Origin: Acanthaster planci
Taxonomy: Eukaryota > Echinodermata > Asteroidea > Valvatida > Acanthasteridae
Reading direction: 5' to 3'
Length of the DNA: 64,000 nt
Assembly: GCF_001949145.1 (NCBI RefSeq)
Contig: NW_019091370.1
Span: forward strand, 2,062,575 to 2,126,574
In this document: piece by piece, positions 1-13,085 of the stretch
Numbering within the stretch: the stretch's first letter is position 1
Layout of the letters: each line of letters begins with the position of its first letter
Notes under the pieces: generated by a model
Seen by the model: the letters and a program-made list of their open reading frames with translations, nothing else
What the model was told of the DNA's origin: nothing
The model's database searches: none
Program-made: the position numbers and the translations under genes

Positions 1-1414
1 AACCCCAGAACCTTTCAGCAGTACAGCTGGCCTTTGGAACAGTGGCACTGTGGCAGTAAACCCACAACATGAGACAGTCAGGCAGGTGGAGTGCCTGAAA
101 ATTCAGATAGGGGGACTAACAACAAAAGGCCACCCAAAAAACTTCTATGGTGGTATCCATAAAGAGACTAAAAGATGCAACACAACGTTGCACATGAACA
201 ATGGTCATCACTACACAGTGCACATCTACATGTAAGCTCTGCTCCTTAATCCTGCAGCTGACCGACAACTGCAGGCCTGCATGTAGGTACAATGGTACAG
301 GTCAATAACCTGCCAGTTTGGGTGCCCTTACTTCAGGAGAAGGGGGTAATCTCAACTAGAACTACAGGTACAAGCAGCTGAGATTTGTTGGACAGGGCAG
401 TTGATTGGAGTTTGTGTGTTTTTAGCTCTATGGTTGTTCAGTGTGGCTGAGGGTACATATACATCATTACATGTACATGTAGGTACACTAGGGTAGGGTT
501 TGGAAGTATGTCGGGGTTGAATTTAGTGGAGTGGGAAAGGTTTGATTGGGGGAAAGTACATGTGAGGGTAAAAGGATAGGACAGGGATAGAGATAAAATC
601 CTTGGCTCGGATGTGGCACGGACGGTGACGGAAAGATTTGGGCAAAAGTTGGTGACTGCGTAAATAGCAGTTAAGCTCCGTAACCCAAACTGCTGTACAT
701 CTAGGGCAACTTGCAAAATCCTGAAGCTCACCAAAAGAAGTTTCAATATTGCATGTACTTTTTCAATGTCATGAATTTACTTTAAAGCTCTCACTTTCAG
801 TGCCTGTTGCAAGTTCACAAGTTGGCTGGACACCATATGTGATATGACACCCCCACTGGGAGAGCATGTCGAATATCTACGTGAAAAACAACACAACCAA
901 ACACCCCATGGCTCTCATGCCTTTTTATTGCCACTTTTCAAGAAATGGAGGCACTTCTTTCAGATTTCTTCTGGGGGTAATGAAAGAACTTCCTCCATGC
1001 TGTATTTTGTTCACTTTATGACCAGATGGAAAAATTTACCTAGGAGAAAAAAAATACCTTAGTCTTCCTTTTACTTCGTTACAAGATTCTGACTCTGATT
1101 CTGATTCAACTGTTACTGTTAAATTTACTTTTCTTTCATTTATTAAAACTTCTTGCTCAACAAACAAGTAGAGTATAAGTTTTCTGCAGTTTTTGATTAT
1201 TTCCTGTTTTCTTAATGCTTTGTGTCATATTTCAAGATTTTTACACTTGTTTTAGCTAGCTACATGTATTAATTCATGGATAACAAACCTATGGCTATGA
1301 CTAAAACTAGTAAATTAATTTTGTCTCTGACTACAGATGCTTAGTGTAGCAGCCCAATCACATCTGAAAAAACATTTTAACATTTCTTGTTATCAACATG
1401 TATGTGGTACTTAC
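1..1414. other. Intron 3 of the ADAMTS gene (left end of window)
   Basis: Sequence downstream of the GTAAGT donor at 1414 on the minus strand. I found no further ADAMTS exon here and no other convincing coding region. Contains a TACATGTACATGTA palindromic run near 470-480. Confidence 0.6.
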
Positions 1415-4400
1415 CAAACCATCACACAAACTGACGGCTATTGTTGAGCTGGCTTGAGACCTGAGTGTTCCCTCGTAGTGGCAGTTATCCACTTCTGGGA
1501 TGTAGTCCTTTTGCTTCACTTTGCCCTTGGCGAGCCACTGAACAGAGAATCCAGGGGCTAACAGAGCCTGGTTAGCGGACAGTTCCAGGTGAAAATCTTG
1601 GCCATACCCACTGAACTTGTAATGGACAGTGGCTGGAAGGGATGGAATATCGGCACCACGCCGTCTTCTAGCGGGATGCAGAATGTGAGACACAAATAGT
1701 CCATTGGAGTCCGCCTGGTAGGGAAGTACTATCTCATAACCTGATGGGGAGAAGTTTTGTTTAAAAGTTGTTGAGCAAAATATCACAAAAAAAGATGATC
1801 ATGAACCAAGCCACATTGGGAAACTGGCCGAGTTCTCCTTTTCAATGGACATTTGGGTTGAGCAAATAAGTTGGCTGTAGTGGAATTGAAAACGTGGCTG
1901 CAGCAGAATTCCAAGCTATGACCTCAGATGGTTTGGTATCTCACGCTAATTCAACACTCTACAGGGCAAGTGGAAGGTGTGCATTCTACCCTATCCTATG
2001 ATTTTTACACACTGGGTGCCTTTGTAAATGGGCTGAGGTGTAGCTAGTTATTCTTCCTGCAGAGTAAGGTGCTTTGCAGCAGAACCAGACTCCGAAAATG
2101 CTGACAGCTTGTGGTGGCCGAGATATAAAAAGACTGAGCTGACACAGGGAAGAAGGAAATGGTTGACCAGTCCATCCGAACCACAAACTGCTCTTCAAAG
2201 CAGAACATGCTATTCAGCAACTCCTCATTATGTACCAGTACATTGTGCCTTAACTAAGAGGCATCCATATAGAAACTCTTCCAAAGTACATGTACCAAGA
2301 TATTTTGATACAAACTTACTTGCACTGATGTTCCCAAACAATCGTGGACGTTAAACAAAAGAATTAATGACCATCCACGATTCGCGATATGTCCATGATT
2401 GCCAAATGTGTACAAAAATATTGGGGGCCTTCCAAAAAAGTTAAAGTATGAACAAAAGAGGACAATAGGAATGTCCATGATTGCCCCCCAAAAAACATGT
2501 TTACATGAGTGTGTGCTTAACTTTAACAGCCTAAGCACAATTGGATCTCATTTTTGAAAGTTAAATGCTATTCACTTTGCACAATAGACAGGTTTCCAGC
2601 TATTACACAAGAGGGCCTTAAGGTGCATACATGTACAGATAAGTCAGCCAGCTGTCACACACATTGGCCTACATACATGTACATGTAGTATGATTACAAG
2701 ACACTGCATGTATGACTCAGATAGTTTTACACTCATTTAGTGCATCAGTGGACCTTGAAATTTTATACCCACACAAAAATCAGTGTGCGAATCCAATGGA
2801 CCCTCCCGCAGAAATATAATGGTTAGTGTTCAAATGACAAAATTAACCCATTTGACCTCGTTCGGCCACATAAACGCTCTTGCACCTACATGCAGCACTA
2901 GACTTTGAGCAAGACTTCACTGTTTCTTATCACCAGCACTGAGGTCAGTGTCTCCTACTAATCACAACAGCCACCAATTTATGCTTGGTGACCAAAAAGG
3001 GTAATAAACTTTGCATGTTTCGCTTCAAAATTTCCCTGACAGTGATAGAGCTGTATGTGTACTACTCTTTCTAAAATGCCTGCCCTCCATGGTTTACAGA
3101 AATATCACATTTTGCTGATGTCAGATATCACCTCCAAATGTTGCACCTGCTGTGTGAGACTCTTTAAAACTTCGTGAATGATTTTTTTGTTTTGAACTGA
3201 AGGCCAGCCATAGGTTTATCACTGTCAGCCATAGGCAGGCAAAAGTACAGGTACAACTGTGATATAATAGGAAGAGCACACCTTCAATAGAGGTTTCCAT
3301 GACTTTTTATATTTATTGTATTTGCCCCTTGCGATTTACAGTTCTGCCTGGTAATACTTACTGGTTCTTTGAGTTTTTGGTCAATGCCTAGAGACGTTGT
3401 TTAACCAGCTCTCATATACCACCTTTTGTCTCTGCTGGTGTACTTCTTAGCAATCAGTAGCCGTGCAAATACCGATACATGGATTAAAATATATTCTGAC
3501 ACTATCTGTCTGATAGCAAAGCTCTCCCTAAACATGGTGAGATGCTAACTGCATGAGATACAGAGCAGTACAAACATCAGCAGTCGCGTATTTAAAGAAG
3601 ATAGCAAACATGCAGGGCAATCCTGACAAGAAATGGATGTGTAGGATGCCATTCTGGAGTTCGTTGTTACGAAGGGTGTAATATACATGTACCTTTTAAA
3701 ATAAGGATGAAACTGACCAATGTAATGTGTGTGGCAAAAGATGTTGGCAATTTTTTAAATGAAGTGTTTCTCTGTCCCCCTTGGGTGTTTCAAGAAATCA
3801 TGTTCACTGCTAGGGTTTTCAAAGGTTGTGCACAACAGTTAGGTCAACCGAAATACCCTGTGTATGTGTAATCCAAAAACTAACATGAGGTCTTAGTCAT
3901 AGGAAATATTGCGATGTGTGTTAGACTCAACACTTCATCGTGAGAACTAGGTTCATATGGTTGGTGGGTAATACAGTCCAAATGTAACCCAGCTTAACAA
4001 AATGAGTCATTAAGCCATGAGCCCCTGTTGAGTATGTACATGTACAATACCTTTGAAAGAACCTTGTTTAACTGAAATCACTGGGAACCCTCAACTTTTT
4101 CACTTAATGTCCATTTTCATCAAGATTCCAAAAGTGAGCAGTGCATCCAAACAAAGAAATCAGTCTGCTCTTTCTTCTACAAACTGAATAAAAAATTACT
4201 GAAAAAAAAATGGTCTTACGACTCCATTTGCGGGATGCGGTCACAACTGCATAGCACCACCCACTTACCACGTTCATCAGCATGTGCACACACTCCAGGG
4301 CCTGGCTAGTGGCACTCGCTGAATGTTTGTTATATTATAATTGGCCAGTTGGTGTTTTGAGTTACAGAATGCCAGGTGGCCTCCGCGATTTAAAGCCATG

Positions 4401-7400
4401 CGTTCATGCAGGATAGCCGTGTTTCCTCAAAGGATAATTGCTTGCAGTTGATTCTGAATGGATGCACTTTAAAAACCCAACAGGTACGGGTACTAGTATA
4501 TAAGATTAGCCCCTAATCCTCATCCTGCACTACTGAAATATTTTGTCTAATATTTCTGCTTCAGAAAACAGTTGAGCTCCAGTAATTTGTAGAAAGAATA
4601 CAGGGAGTTGCACCCAGACGAAGATATACACATGCCCCTATAACGAACAGCATTAGGTTGAGTAAAAGGACCCCCAACAAAGCCAGATTCTCATCCAGAA
4701 TTTTTAATGGGAGTCTTTTTTTTTAGCTAGCAGATTTTTCAGATGGCCTTTTGCTGACACTTTAGTTTTTACTTTATTTAACAAGCATCAAACTTGCATT
4801 TGTCCCACCTCCCTTCAAAAAGAGAAAACTGGATAACAAAAAAAGGAGGTGTCTATAGGTAGGGATGGGAAACTACATTATTTTATTTACACGGTCTTAT
4901 CTGAAAGGAAAGACACACTTAATGAACATTAAAAAGATGGCTGTAAAAATGTGCATGTATTCACAGTATGTTGACTAATCACAACATCAGATTACAAAGC
5001 GATAATAAATGAAGCTTTTATGTGGTGCTCTTTCATTGCACCGACATCTCAAAATGCTTAAAACATGTACAACAACCCTACTTATCAGGCATTTACTTGG
5101 CAGCTGGTATTTTTGCACCGTCTATAGGCCCCCACAGCTCAGATGCCACTTTCACAACCGGCTGGGTGGAGTGAGAGGCAAGTCTGGATAAAATGACTTG
5201 CGCAAGGTCACAATATGTTGGCTGGATTCGAACCTCCGACCTCTCACTTAAAGTCACAAATCCAAACCAGTAGACCACACACCACCCCCATACACTGGTG
5301 ACAACTTGTACCAGCTGTTGAGCAAAATAATTGGCCCTTTGATGGGCTCCATGTTGCATTTGTAATGCTATAATGACCATTTGGGACCAGTGTTCAAACA
5401 CTCAAATTGATGCATGACACTACTCACAGTAAACTACATGTACAATGTTTTCAATCAAATGATTATGACTGTTGACCTTATGCTTAAAGGCCATGGCTAT
5501 GTTTGGGCATGAATGGTTGATCAGCCCACCAGAATTGTTACATGTACATGTATCACTGTCGGTCGATCTTGTCCGATATTTGTAACTTTACCGGAAGCAG
5601 GTTTACCTTTTTTAGCACAATCTTTCACAACTATGACTTAGAACAGCTACGTGAAGGTGAACCAGCTGACAAATTATGCAGCAAAGTTGACAGATTTTAC
5701 AGAGATCAAGCGATCGCACAGATCAACAGACTGTGCTTAAGAGCAACATGTACATTTATTATTGTATTGTGAACTGTTTTCCCAACTTTCTCACCTCCTG
5801 TATTTCCAGTTTCAGCGAGCAACTGAAGCAAGCAGAGGTCACACAGAGCTGACCTTGTTTTTGACAAACTGCTACTTTTTTACTTGTCTTGGACTGTACT
5901 GCCACTTTGATTCATATGATTGAATGTCCAACACATTTTATATTATTATTATTCAAGTGCAGATCATCACAATAATAATTCCTTGACCAACTCAGGATGG
6001 AATGCATTGACAGATACTTTTTTCCAGATTTTTAAAACACAAACCGGTACATTAATTCTTTGTTTTCACACAAAATGTCCCAAAAGATTCAAGGAAACAG
6101 ATATCTGTTTACAGTTTTCAAGGCAGCTATGGACAAATAGCATTGAAATTTCATAGCATTTATTATGTTAATTCCTGCAAACATTTCCACTGGGCATACA
6201 CAAACAGGGTTGCTTTCTGGTTTTCCGACTGAATAAAAAACATAGGAAATCCATCAATTTGAATCAAGGTTTAGCATCTAACTTCACATGTAGAGTCGGT
6301 GTACTGTACATTATGTACATCACTGAGCACAATGAACGGGAGAACCGGCACACTCCATTTGAAGTGGGTTTCCGGCCGGATGCACTAAAGATTTTATGTT
6401 GGCCCAACAAGGATCACAATGACAGGAGCCACTCAACTGTGCTTCACGCATTGAAGGGTGACGCATCAGTAACACTGGAAGTAGGGTTACCTTTGTATGT
6501 CTTGTGCTCTTCCAACTGTTGCAGAGTGCTGAGCGGATGGCTTGATAATTTCGAGGCATTTTCCTGAAAACAAAAACAAAACACAGCCATTCCAAAACAG
6601 TCCTGGGGTGACATGAAGCGACAAAGGGTTTTGAAACTTAAACTTGGACAACAATTTGCCAGTAGTGAGGAATGCATAATTTTAAACGTACAGTTCTGCC
6701 CTTTAAATTTGAATTTAAAAAAACAGTATCGAACCTTCCGTCTGCCTAAAGCAGTGTATCTATCGATAGGCCTTAAGAATAAATTGCATGGACGGCACCA
6801 ATAACTGCAAAATAATTTAATTTACTACCCTTCCAAATTTACAAGAGGTAGAGAGAGGTTTCTAAAAAAAAAAATTGCTAAAAAATACTGTACCTGAATG
6901 GATAAAAAGAAGGCAGGAAAAAGTGCTATCAATGGATGATAATGACTCAATGCAACCTTCTTGATGTCACTCCCCCTGGAGGGTTTGAGCTCTCAATACG
7001 AGCTGCTGCCAACAATAGAAGAAGTTACATCAAGCCCGTAATTCAAACGCCAGCTCCGACAATACGGCCATTGTTACCGACAAAACACCCGGGGCTATTC
7101 TTTTCAGGAGTACCAGGCCTACTATGCTCGCCCGTGCCCTATTTTTCTGTTCGCCGTAACACTTTTTTTTCCACTTCTAATGCAAAGTGCCCCAACAATT
7201 GAAAAAAAAAAAGGACTCGGAGTATAACTTAAATAACAACTGAATTTCTATCGCTTTGTTTGTTTCTACTGTCTGAAATTTAGTCTTGACTGGAAAAGGA
7301 ACTTCAAGCACTTGTGTCATAAGCTACCTCAATGCAAAACCTCCCAGTACGGGTCTCCAAACCACTCAAGCATACTGGTCAAACTGCTGCTTTTAACAGC

Positions 7401-8109
7401 AAGACACTGCAGCTACCACAATCAATGACAGATGCCACAACATTACTGGGGAGTCTGTCTAAACCCTATATGACCTCACATAAAAAAAACCACGAGATGG
7501 CTGTGTTTGGCCTTAAAGGCTGGATTGGCAAGATTTTGAAGAATTGAAAATGACAAACTAATTATCGACTGATTTACACTACAAGGTTGTTCTGTCCCTT
7601 TTGGTTTCAATTGTCCTCCTTGATGTGGTTCGTGCAGATATTTTTCTTCACTAAATTTGGAGAAATTGGCTGGTACTATCATGACTGTACATTGCCTCAA
7701 AGAACTAATCACAGAGGGGGGTGGAAAATCAACCCAAGGTTAATCTCAAGTTCACACAACACCCCCCCCCAAAATATCCATACACACACTCAGAAAAGTC
7801 ATTATTGACACTGTGTATGCAGTGCATTTAAAGACCAAGGTAAATACATGACTAGCAAGTTTCAAGGTGACTAAGTTTTGTCAGTTTTCACACCTACAGT
7901 GATATGTTTAATTCTAAAGCAAACAAACAAACGCTGGTTTGAAATCTAATTAGCCCACAGACCCACTTCCAAAACTTTACTCTTTAGAAGTTTAGAGCAG
8001 GTTTACCATGCGTGCCAATGCTTACCTGGATGTGATTCTGTTCTGAACACAATGAATCAGCGAAGTATAGTAAGAAATAAATGCTGAAGACGATGTACTT
8101 GAACTCCAT
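1415..8109 (-). CDS. ADAMTS metalloprotease, ADAMTS16/18-like, 5' part (partial)
   Basis: Secreted zinc metalloprotease of the ADAMTS family; only the signal peptide and pro-domain are in the window (about 161 residues). Coding exons: 8109-8026 (start MEFKYIVF, hydrophobic signal peptide ending near ADSLCS), 6563-6491 and 1740-1415. Phases join cleanly: 84 bp, then 73 bp ending in one base of a Gly codon, then 326 bp ending on a codon border. Acceptors are TTTTCAG and CCATCAG; donors are GTAAGC, GTAACC and GTAAGT. The third exon holds the pro-domain: GYEIV, the basic run ARRRR, YGQDFHLEL, then NCHYEGTLRS and SLCDGL, which match the family pattern Cys-(H/F)-Y-x-G...(S/A)-x-C-x-G-L. The basic run after SHILH and the overall spacing most resemble human ADAMTS16/18. 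The Met at 8109 has A at -3 and G at +4. The metalloprotease, disintegrin and thrombospondin parts must lie left of base 1. The exact paralogue is not certain. Confidence 0.82.
1741..6490. other. Intron 2 of the ADAMTS gene
   Basis: A 4.75-kb intron with no supported exon. It carries a minus-strand tRNA-derived SINE at about 5100-5285 (separate entry). Near 2335-2490 there are repeated GTCCATGATTGCC-like words, possibly a decayed repeat. Otherwise AT-rich unique-looking sequence. Confidence 0.6.
5100..5285 (-). repeat. tRNA-derived SINE with MIR-like core
   Basis: On the minus strand this reads like a tRNA-promoter SINE: an A-box-like GTGGTCTACTGG, a B-box GGTTCGAATCC (plus-strand GGATTCGAACC at 5224-5234), then TGACCTTGCGCAAGTCA followed by CCAGACTTGCCTCTCACTCC. 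That order of A box, B box and GGGCAAGTCACTT-like block is typical of MIR/CORE-type SINEs. It lies in intron 2 of the ADAMTS gene. Confidence 0.65.
6564..8025. other. Intron 1 of the ADAMTS gene
   Basis: A 1.46-kb intron between the signal-peptide exon and the short linker exon. I see no coding region, RNA gene or recognisable repeat in it. Confidence 0.6.
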
Positions 8110-9685
8110 TCTGGATTCACTTTTAGTTCTCCTGGTCCTCCATGGACGAGACGATGCAAGAGGAATTCCACCCGTGTATCGGAGAGGGGTTTTGACCATT
8201 GTTTCTCCTAGCATCGAGTCGCAGCCGCATCTGGGGCATTTAATCTTGACTAAAGAAGAGTCACCGCTAGCTCTTCATCATAAAGAGCGGCCAGCAACTT
8301 TTGCAGGCAGCATTAAGGTTAATAAGATTGAGATGAGATGTGATGAGGTTCGTCTGACAGTTGGCTCCAATGTCCCAGTTTTCAGACCATTTGGCGAGAC
8401 AGCGCGCCGTACAAAGGCGACCCAGGCAACCCGATCTTGGCACCCAACACGCCGGAAACGTACGACTCCTGATGAACGCACAGCCAAGTTGACAAGGCTT
8501 GCTTGGACCCCAGCTGAGCTTCTAGTCACACAGGGCAGATCCTTTCATTCAGCCGGTGCGAGTCTCAATACCAGCACAATACCAAGTTAATAAAGCGACT
8601 TGTTTACTGTGCACCTTAAGCGCATTTATTGCTGGAGCCTAGCATCGGACGGTGCACCTCGCTCCAAAATGGATCAGCTCCTAAACTGGGGGCTTCTTTC
8701 GATCAACCCTCCCGATCATAAAATTTCTACAAGTACATGTATATATGAATACATCCGGACCCCGCCACCCCGGCTCCACTCGTATCGAAGTTTTATGACC
8801 AAGTGCTACTGGCTGCAGAACTTATAAAGTCTGATCGTGACAGTCAGCTGGATGGATTGAGTAGACTCAACACAAACACGAAAGTGCGCGCCACACAGCA
8901 GGAGCACCGTCAGTCACATGAACCTAAGCTGCGGTCTAATTGAGGCTGTGGTTTCGGTTTAGATCCCTTGACTTTGGAAAACAGGCTACTGGCTTATTAG
9001 TTCAATTTTTAATGAGAATATATAAAACAAGCTTCAAATGAAAGAGATTGTTTGTGAAAATCACTAAAGTTCAAAGAGCAACAAATAATTTTTGATGGAA
9101 TCAGAAGTGTGCGGAGAAGCCACTGTTATTTAAAGTCGATGTTTAAAAAATTGTTTCCCAGTAATGAGGGCGCTGTTACAAGTGCCACTCCCGGTCCTCC
9201 GGTTCAGAGACATTGTCATGCAAGTGCGCACTCGACCGCCGAAACTTGTTTTCGAAATAAATAAAACCGTGCAAACAGGATGATACGTGTCACCTGGGCA
9301 TCCAACATTACAGGTGTTTGAAATCTGATAAATGCCACAGAGCTTTACTTTTACAATTCTTTCTCTAGCTTATTTCAAGAAATCCAGTGAAAGGTTCTGA
9401 TACCTTGCAAATTAAACTTGATGGCTGAAATCGGCGGTGGGGACGACGCACACACATTGAACACTGTCTGATTCTTGCCGTGCCCAGTAGTTTATTGCAC
9501 AGAATTGGATGCCTGATGTACACATTTCACCTCTATATTAACCCCAGCAATTTCACTTTCTGTAAGACTCCTCTATTTTGACACAATAAGGTTTGACCAT
9601 GGCAAAAAAGAAACTGGTTTCAAAACATGTCTGGAACATATTGCAGTATTACTCTTCGCGTGTTTGAGATTTTTCTCCTGTTTAG
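8110..9685. other. 5' flank of the ADAMTS gene
   Basis: Upstream region of the ADAMTS start codon, probably 5' UTR and promoter. An open plus-strand frame crosses 8081-8590 but shows no domain and is antisense to the signal-peptide exon. No TATA box or start site can be fixed from sequence alone. Confidence 0.4.
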
Positions 9686-9815
9686 TTCAGTTCAGTTCAG
9701 TTCAGTTCAGTTCAGTTCAGTTCAGTTCAGTTCAGTTCAGTTCAGTTCAGTTCAGTTCAGTTCAGTTCAGTTCAGTTCAGTTCAGTTCAGTTCAGTTCAG
9801 TTCAGTTCAGTTCAG
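9686..9815. repeat. (TTCAG)26 perfect pentanucleotide microsatellite
   Basis: Twenty-six uninterrupted copies of TTCAG. In one plus-strand frame it reads as FSSVQ repeats, which is only a consequence of the 5-bp unit. It is followed at once by a 20-bp-period tandem pair beginning TTTCTTGATATCCGAA at 9816 and 9836. Confidence 0.97.
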
Positions 9816-9851
9816 TTTCTTGATATCCGAATTAATTTCTTGATATCCGAA

Positions 9852-10450
9852 TGGAGTTTAATAATTATTGTGAAGGTTATTCGTTCAAAATATTGCCTCC
9901 AGATTTCCTCCGAATTTGTCTTTTTTGGGTGCAATTTTTCGTAGGTGACAGAGTGGCTGAGATGTAGGTTAGGTCAAAGTTATGGCCAAATGGGTATACT
10001 GAATGTATGTGTATGTGGCGTTACTTTAGAAAGAAATGTTAATGATTTTTGGCATATTAATTGCATATTTAAAGTTTGATCATCAAGCCACTGCATCACG
10101 CCCCTCAAAATCGTCTTCCTGTATAGAATAATGAGAAATTATGTTGAATACATATACATACAAATCGTTACAAACAAACATCTACATTTACATACACATA
10201 AAAATGATTACACACAAAATGTAGGGCATTTGAAAAACAATGGGAAAACATTGAGCTACTATATTAATATGCAACTAACAGCGTGTAAACCACTCACAAC
10301 TGAAAGATAGTTGGATAATTATTTAACATTAATTCAGAAGTTGTACGGATTTGAGGAAGAAAACTTAATTCTATTGCGGGTAGGCCTACTTCTATACACA
10401 TAGTATAAATTATTCATATCCTATGTGGAAATTGTTATTTTCATGTTTTA
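9852..10450. other. Intergenic spacer before the Tc1 element
   Basis: AT-rich DNA of about 600 bp between the microsatellite and the Tc1-type transposon. I see no gene or recognisable repeat. Confidence 0.5.
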
Positions 10451-11937
10451 GTGTATGAAATGGAGGACTGAGAACTTTTGGTTTCATTCCATTTTATTTG
10501 TGGTAGAATACAAAGCAATGCAACAATTTTGGTTTCTTTATTGTCAACTTAAAGGTTACATAATCAACATTTCTGGATTTTATGCATGTCCGTAAGTATT
10601 CATACCCCATAATTGATTAAGAAATTCAGGCTTTTGTTGGTGTCTGAAAAAGTGGTTATCGGTTTGAATGTCATCCCAAAATTTTACTACTCTTATGCAA
10701 TCATTTAAGCTGTGTTCCAATAAATTGGCATAAATTCAGTGGAGTCAGTGTTTTCATGCTCACTTCATGATCAGCAGCACAACCGTTGACATGGCAAAGA
10801 AGAAAGAACTGAGTGAAGATCTTTGGCTGCACATCGTGAATGGTCACAAGGATGGCAAAGTCTATAAAGCTATTTCAAAGCAATGTCAGGTTCCAGTGGC
10901 AACAGTACAAAGCATAACCAACAAGTACAAGGAGTTTCACACCGTAAAGCATCTCAAGGGACGTAGTCAGAAGCCAAAAGATGACGCCAAGACTGGCCCG
11001 AAAAGTTGTGCGAGAGGCATCCTGGGGCTACCGAGCCAAATTTGAGTGACTCTGGGACCAACATATCAAGGCAAACACTCCAGCGGACATTGCACAATGG
11101 GGGCCTCTGTGGATGCCAGCCAAGGAAGACTCCACTTCTACAGCCCAGGCATGTAAAAGCCCATTTAGCCTTTGCAAAAAGCACATATTGACATAAATCC
11201 AGGCTTTTGGTTATCAATGCTACGGTCTGATGAGACAAAAATGGAGCTTTTTGAAAACAGGATGTGGCATTCGTTTGGAGGGGGAAACGTGAAGCGTTCA
11301 AACCGACGAACACGGTCCCAACAGTCAAGCACGGTGGCAGGAGCATCATGCTTTGGGGATGTTTCTCCGCCTGCAGTGGGCCCAGCAATCTCGTCAAAAT
11401 AAATGACATCCTAAAAAGGAGCAATACGTCGAGATATTGGAGCAAAATATCAAACAGTCGGGAGAGAAACTTGACCTGGGGCAGCAGTGGATATTCCAAC
11501 AGGACAACGACCCAAACACACGGCGAAACAAGAAATGGTTCAAGGAGAACGATGTGAATGTTTTGGACTGGCCAATTCATATCCCAGATCTGAACCCAAT
11601 AGAAAATCTGTGGAAAGAGCTTAAGGCTTGAGTTCAGCAAGAAGACCCTCTAACCTCATGGACTTGGAGACCTTCGCAAAAGAGGAGTGGGCGTAAATTC
11701 CTATTGAGGTCTGCAGGAACTTGATCAGCAACTATCAGAACCGTTTGGAGGCTGTTATTGCAAACAAAGGCTATGCCACTGGTCATGGGGTATGAATACT
11801 AATGGACATGCATAAAAACCAAAAATGTTGATTTAAGTCGACAATAAAGAAACCAAAATTGCTGCATTGCTTTGTATTCTATACCATAAATAAAATGGAA
11901 TAAAACCAAAGTGTTCTCAGTCTCCATTTTTGGGGCT
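10451..11937 (+). mobile_element. Decayed Tc1/mariner (Tc1-type) DNA transposon
   Basis: About 1.49 kb bounded by TA dinucleotides (10449-10450 and 11938-11939), the target duplication of Tc1/mariner. Terminal inverted repeats are about 150 bp: the left end from 10458 through CATACCCCAT near 10608 matches the reverse complement of the right end from about 11789 to 11930, with a few differences. Between them is a broken plus-strand transposase: an N-terminal helix-turn-helix segment (MAKKKELSEDLWLHIVNGH, start near 10791), then RSDETK near 11225, HGGRSIMLWGC near 11330, QQDNDPNT near 11500 and DLNPIENLW near 11588. The last motifs carry the three catalytic acidic residues (DDE). The reading frame changes several times, so it is not active. 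The fairly well matched inverted repeats suggest moderate age. Confidence 0.93.
10791..11631 (+). pseudogene. Tc1-type transposase pseudogene
   Basis: Remains of the DDE transposase that would cut and paste the surrounding element. Segments in order: DNA-binding region at 10791-11045, middle region at 11006-11200 (ISRQTLQRTLHNGGL), catalytic core from 11220 with RSDETK (usual form WSDE), QQDNDPNT and DLNPIENLW at the C-terminus. Successive segments sit in different frames, so at least three small indels have accumulated. A 228-codon minus-strand frame across the same stretch is an antisense shadow. Confidence 0.88.
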
Positions 11938-12099
11938 TAACTGTAAATGATCGACAGTGTTTTCCATACGGAAATTTATGATTGTGTGCTGATACATATT
12001 GGTCGTCACAAGCAATGGCCTTTTTGTACCACTCGCCTTTCGCACAAATCACTCATACCCTGCTGCCTTTCAGTTTCACCCACAATCTTCCCGCCTAAG

Positions 12100-13085
12100 T
12101 TAACAACCTTGTTTAGCACATTTTTCTACCCGTAAGCTTAGTCCACCGTACCAGCACATACAGGAAAATGTCAAAACAGACTCAATAAAACAGCAATAAA
12201 AAGACTGAAAAATATCTTTGCTGACATGAAATGATTTCAGCTTCCTTGGGCAATAAAGGCGAGACTGGCATCTAGAATGGATATGATCATTGGAGTTAAA
12301 ATTGTCATCTGTTAATCTGTCATCCAGAATAGTGCCCGAATACCTGTACTCATTGACACGTTCTATTTCCTCATTTATAAACAAATCGGGCAGTGGCAAT
12401 AATTTCTTTCGGAATCAACTATATCATTATTTTCTTTTGTTTTACATTAAGGTTAAGACAGTTGTTGTCAAACTAATCCTTGAACCTAGCAACTTCCCTA
12501 TGGTAGATTTTGCCAGAGTTGGAAAAATCAAGAAGGGCAGCGTCGCCAGAATATTTAGTGAGATGTACTGAATCACTTCCTCTACAATCATCGGTATAGA
12601 TTGTGACCAAGAGGAGGGGGGGGCTTTACCTTCAGAAGAACCATGTGAACTAAATCCTGGGGATTTGAGCAAATTGATAGCGAACAAACTGAGTTTGATT
12701 TAAAAGAAAGTCAAGTATCCAAAGGATCAACCTCGGGGCTATATTCACAGCTGGTACCTTGGCTACGAGAAGGCGTGATTGGATGGTATTGAAAGTCGAT
12801 GAGAAGTCCACAAAAAGAATGCGAACAAAATAAGCAGTTTTTCTCGGTGCGTAGGCGCATAATGTAGAAGTGTCAGTGTGGCGTCACCATCTATTTCCCT
12901 TAAATGTAACTAGAAGCTGATCAGAATTGTTAAGATATTTCTTTCAAAGCATTTCGTCAAAATGGATGTCATTCGGTAGTCATTCAAAGATGACGGACTG
13001 CGAATCTTTGGACCAGTACAAATAGCAGCAATTTTCCTAAGGGAGGGAGCAGTACAAGATTTAAAGGACCAATTAAAAACCGGGA
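12100..13085 (-). mobile_element. Decayed non-LTR retrotransposon (LINE) reverse transcriptase, 3' part
   Basis: On the minus strand, pieces of a LINE reverse transcriptase appear in order but in shifting frames: PSLRKIAAICTGPKI and LNDYRMTSILTKCFER (about 13050-12920), DDATLTLLHYAP-like text near 12870, ILFVDFSSTFNTIQSRLL near 12825-12770, YTDDCRGSD and SGDAALL near 12600-12530 (standing for the FADDTAL catalytic block), then the thumb region INEEIERVNEYRYSGTILDD and RKLKSFHVSKD...FIESVLTFS at 12399-12100. This order is typical of CR1/L2-like LINEs. The catalytic block is altered and frames are broken, so it is dead. The 5' part and true 3' tail were not found. Confidence 0.85.

Noticed and set aside
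8107-8214. Upstream in-frame Met for the ADAMTS gene at 8214
   Set aside because: It would put 35 mostly polar residues before the hydrophobic signal peptide. The Met at 8109 has a better start context and leaves the signal at the N-terminus.
8081-8590. Plus-strand 169-codon open frame
   Set aside because: It is antisense to the ADAMTS signal-peptide exon and its 5' flank, has no domain, and its composition is unremarkable. The minus-strand exon has strong splice and signal-peptide support.
9686-9815. FSSVQ repeat protein
   Set aside because: The peptide repeat is just the translation of a 5-bp microsatellite; all frames of such a repeat are open.
10954-11640. Minus-strand 228-codon open frame
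   Set aside because: Antisense shadow of the Tc1 transposase; the plus strand carries the recognisable transposase motifs.
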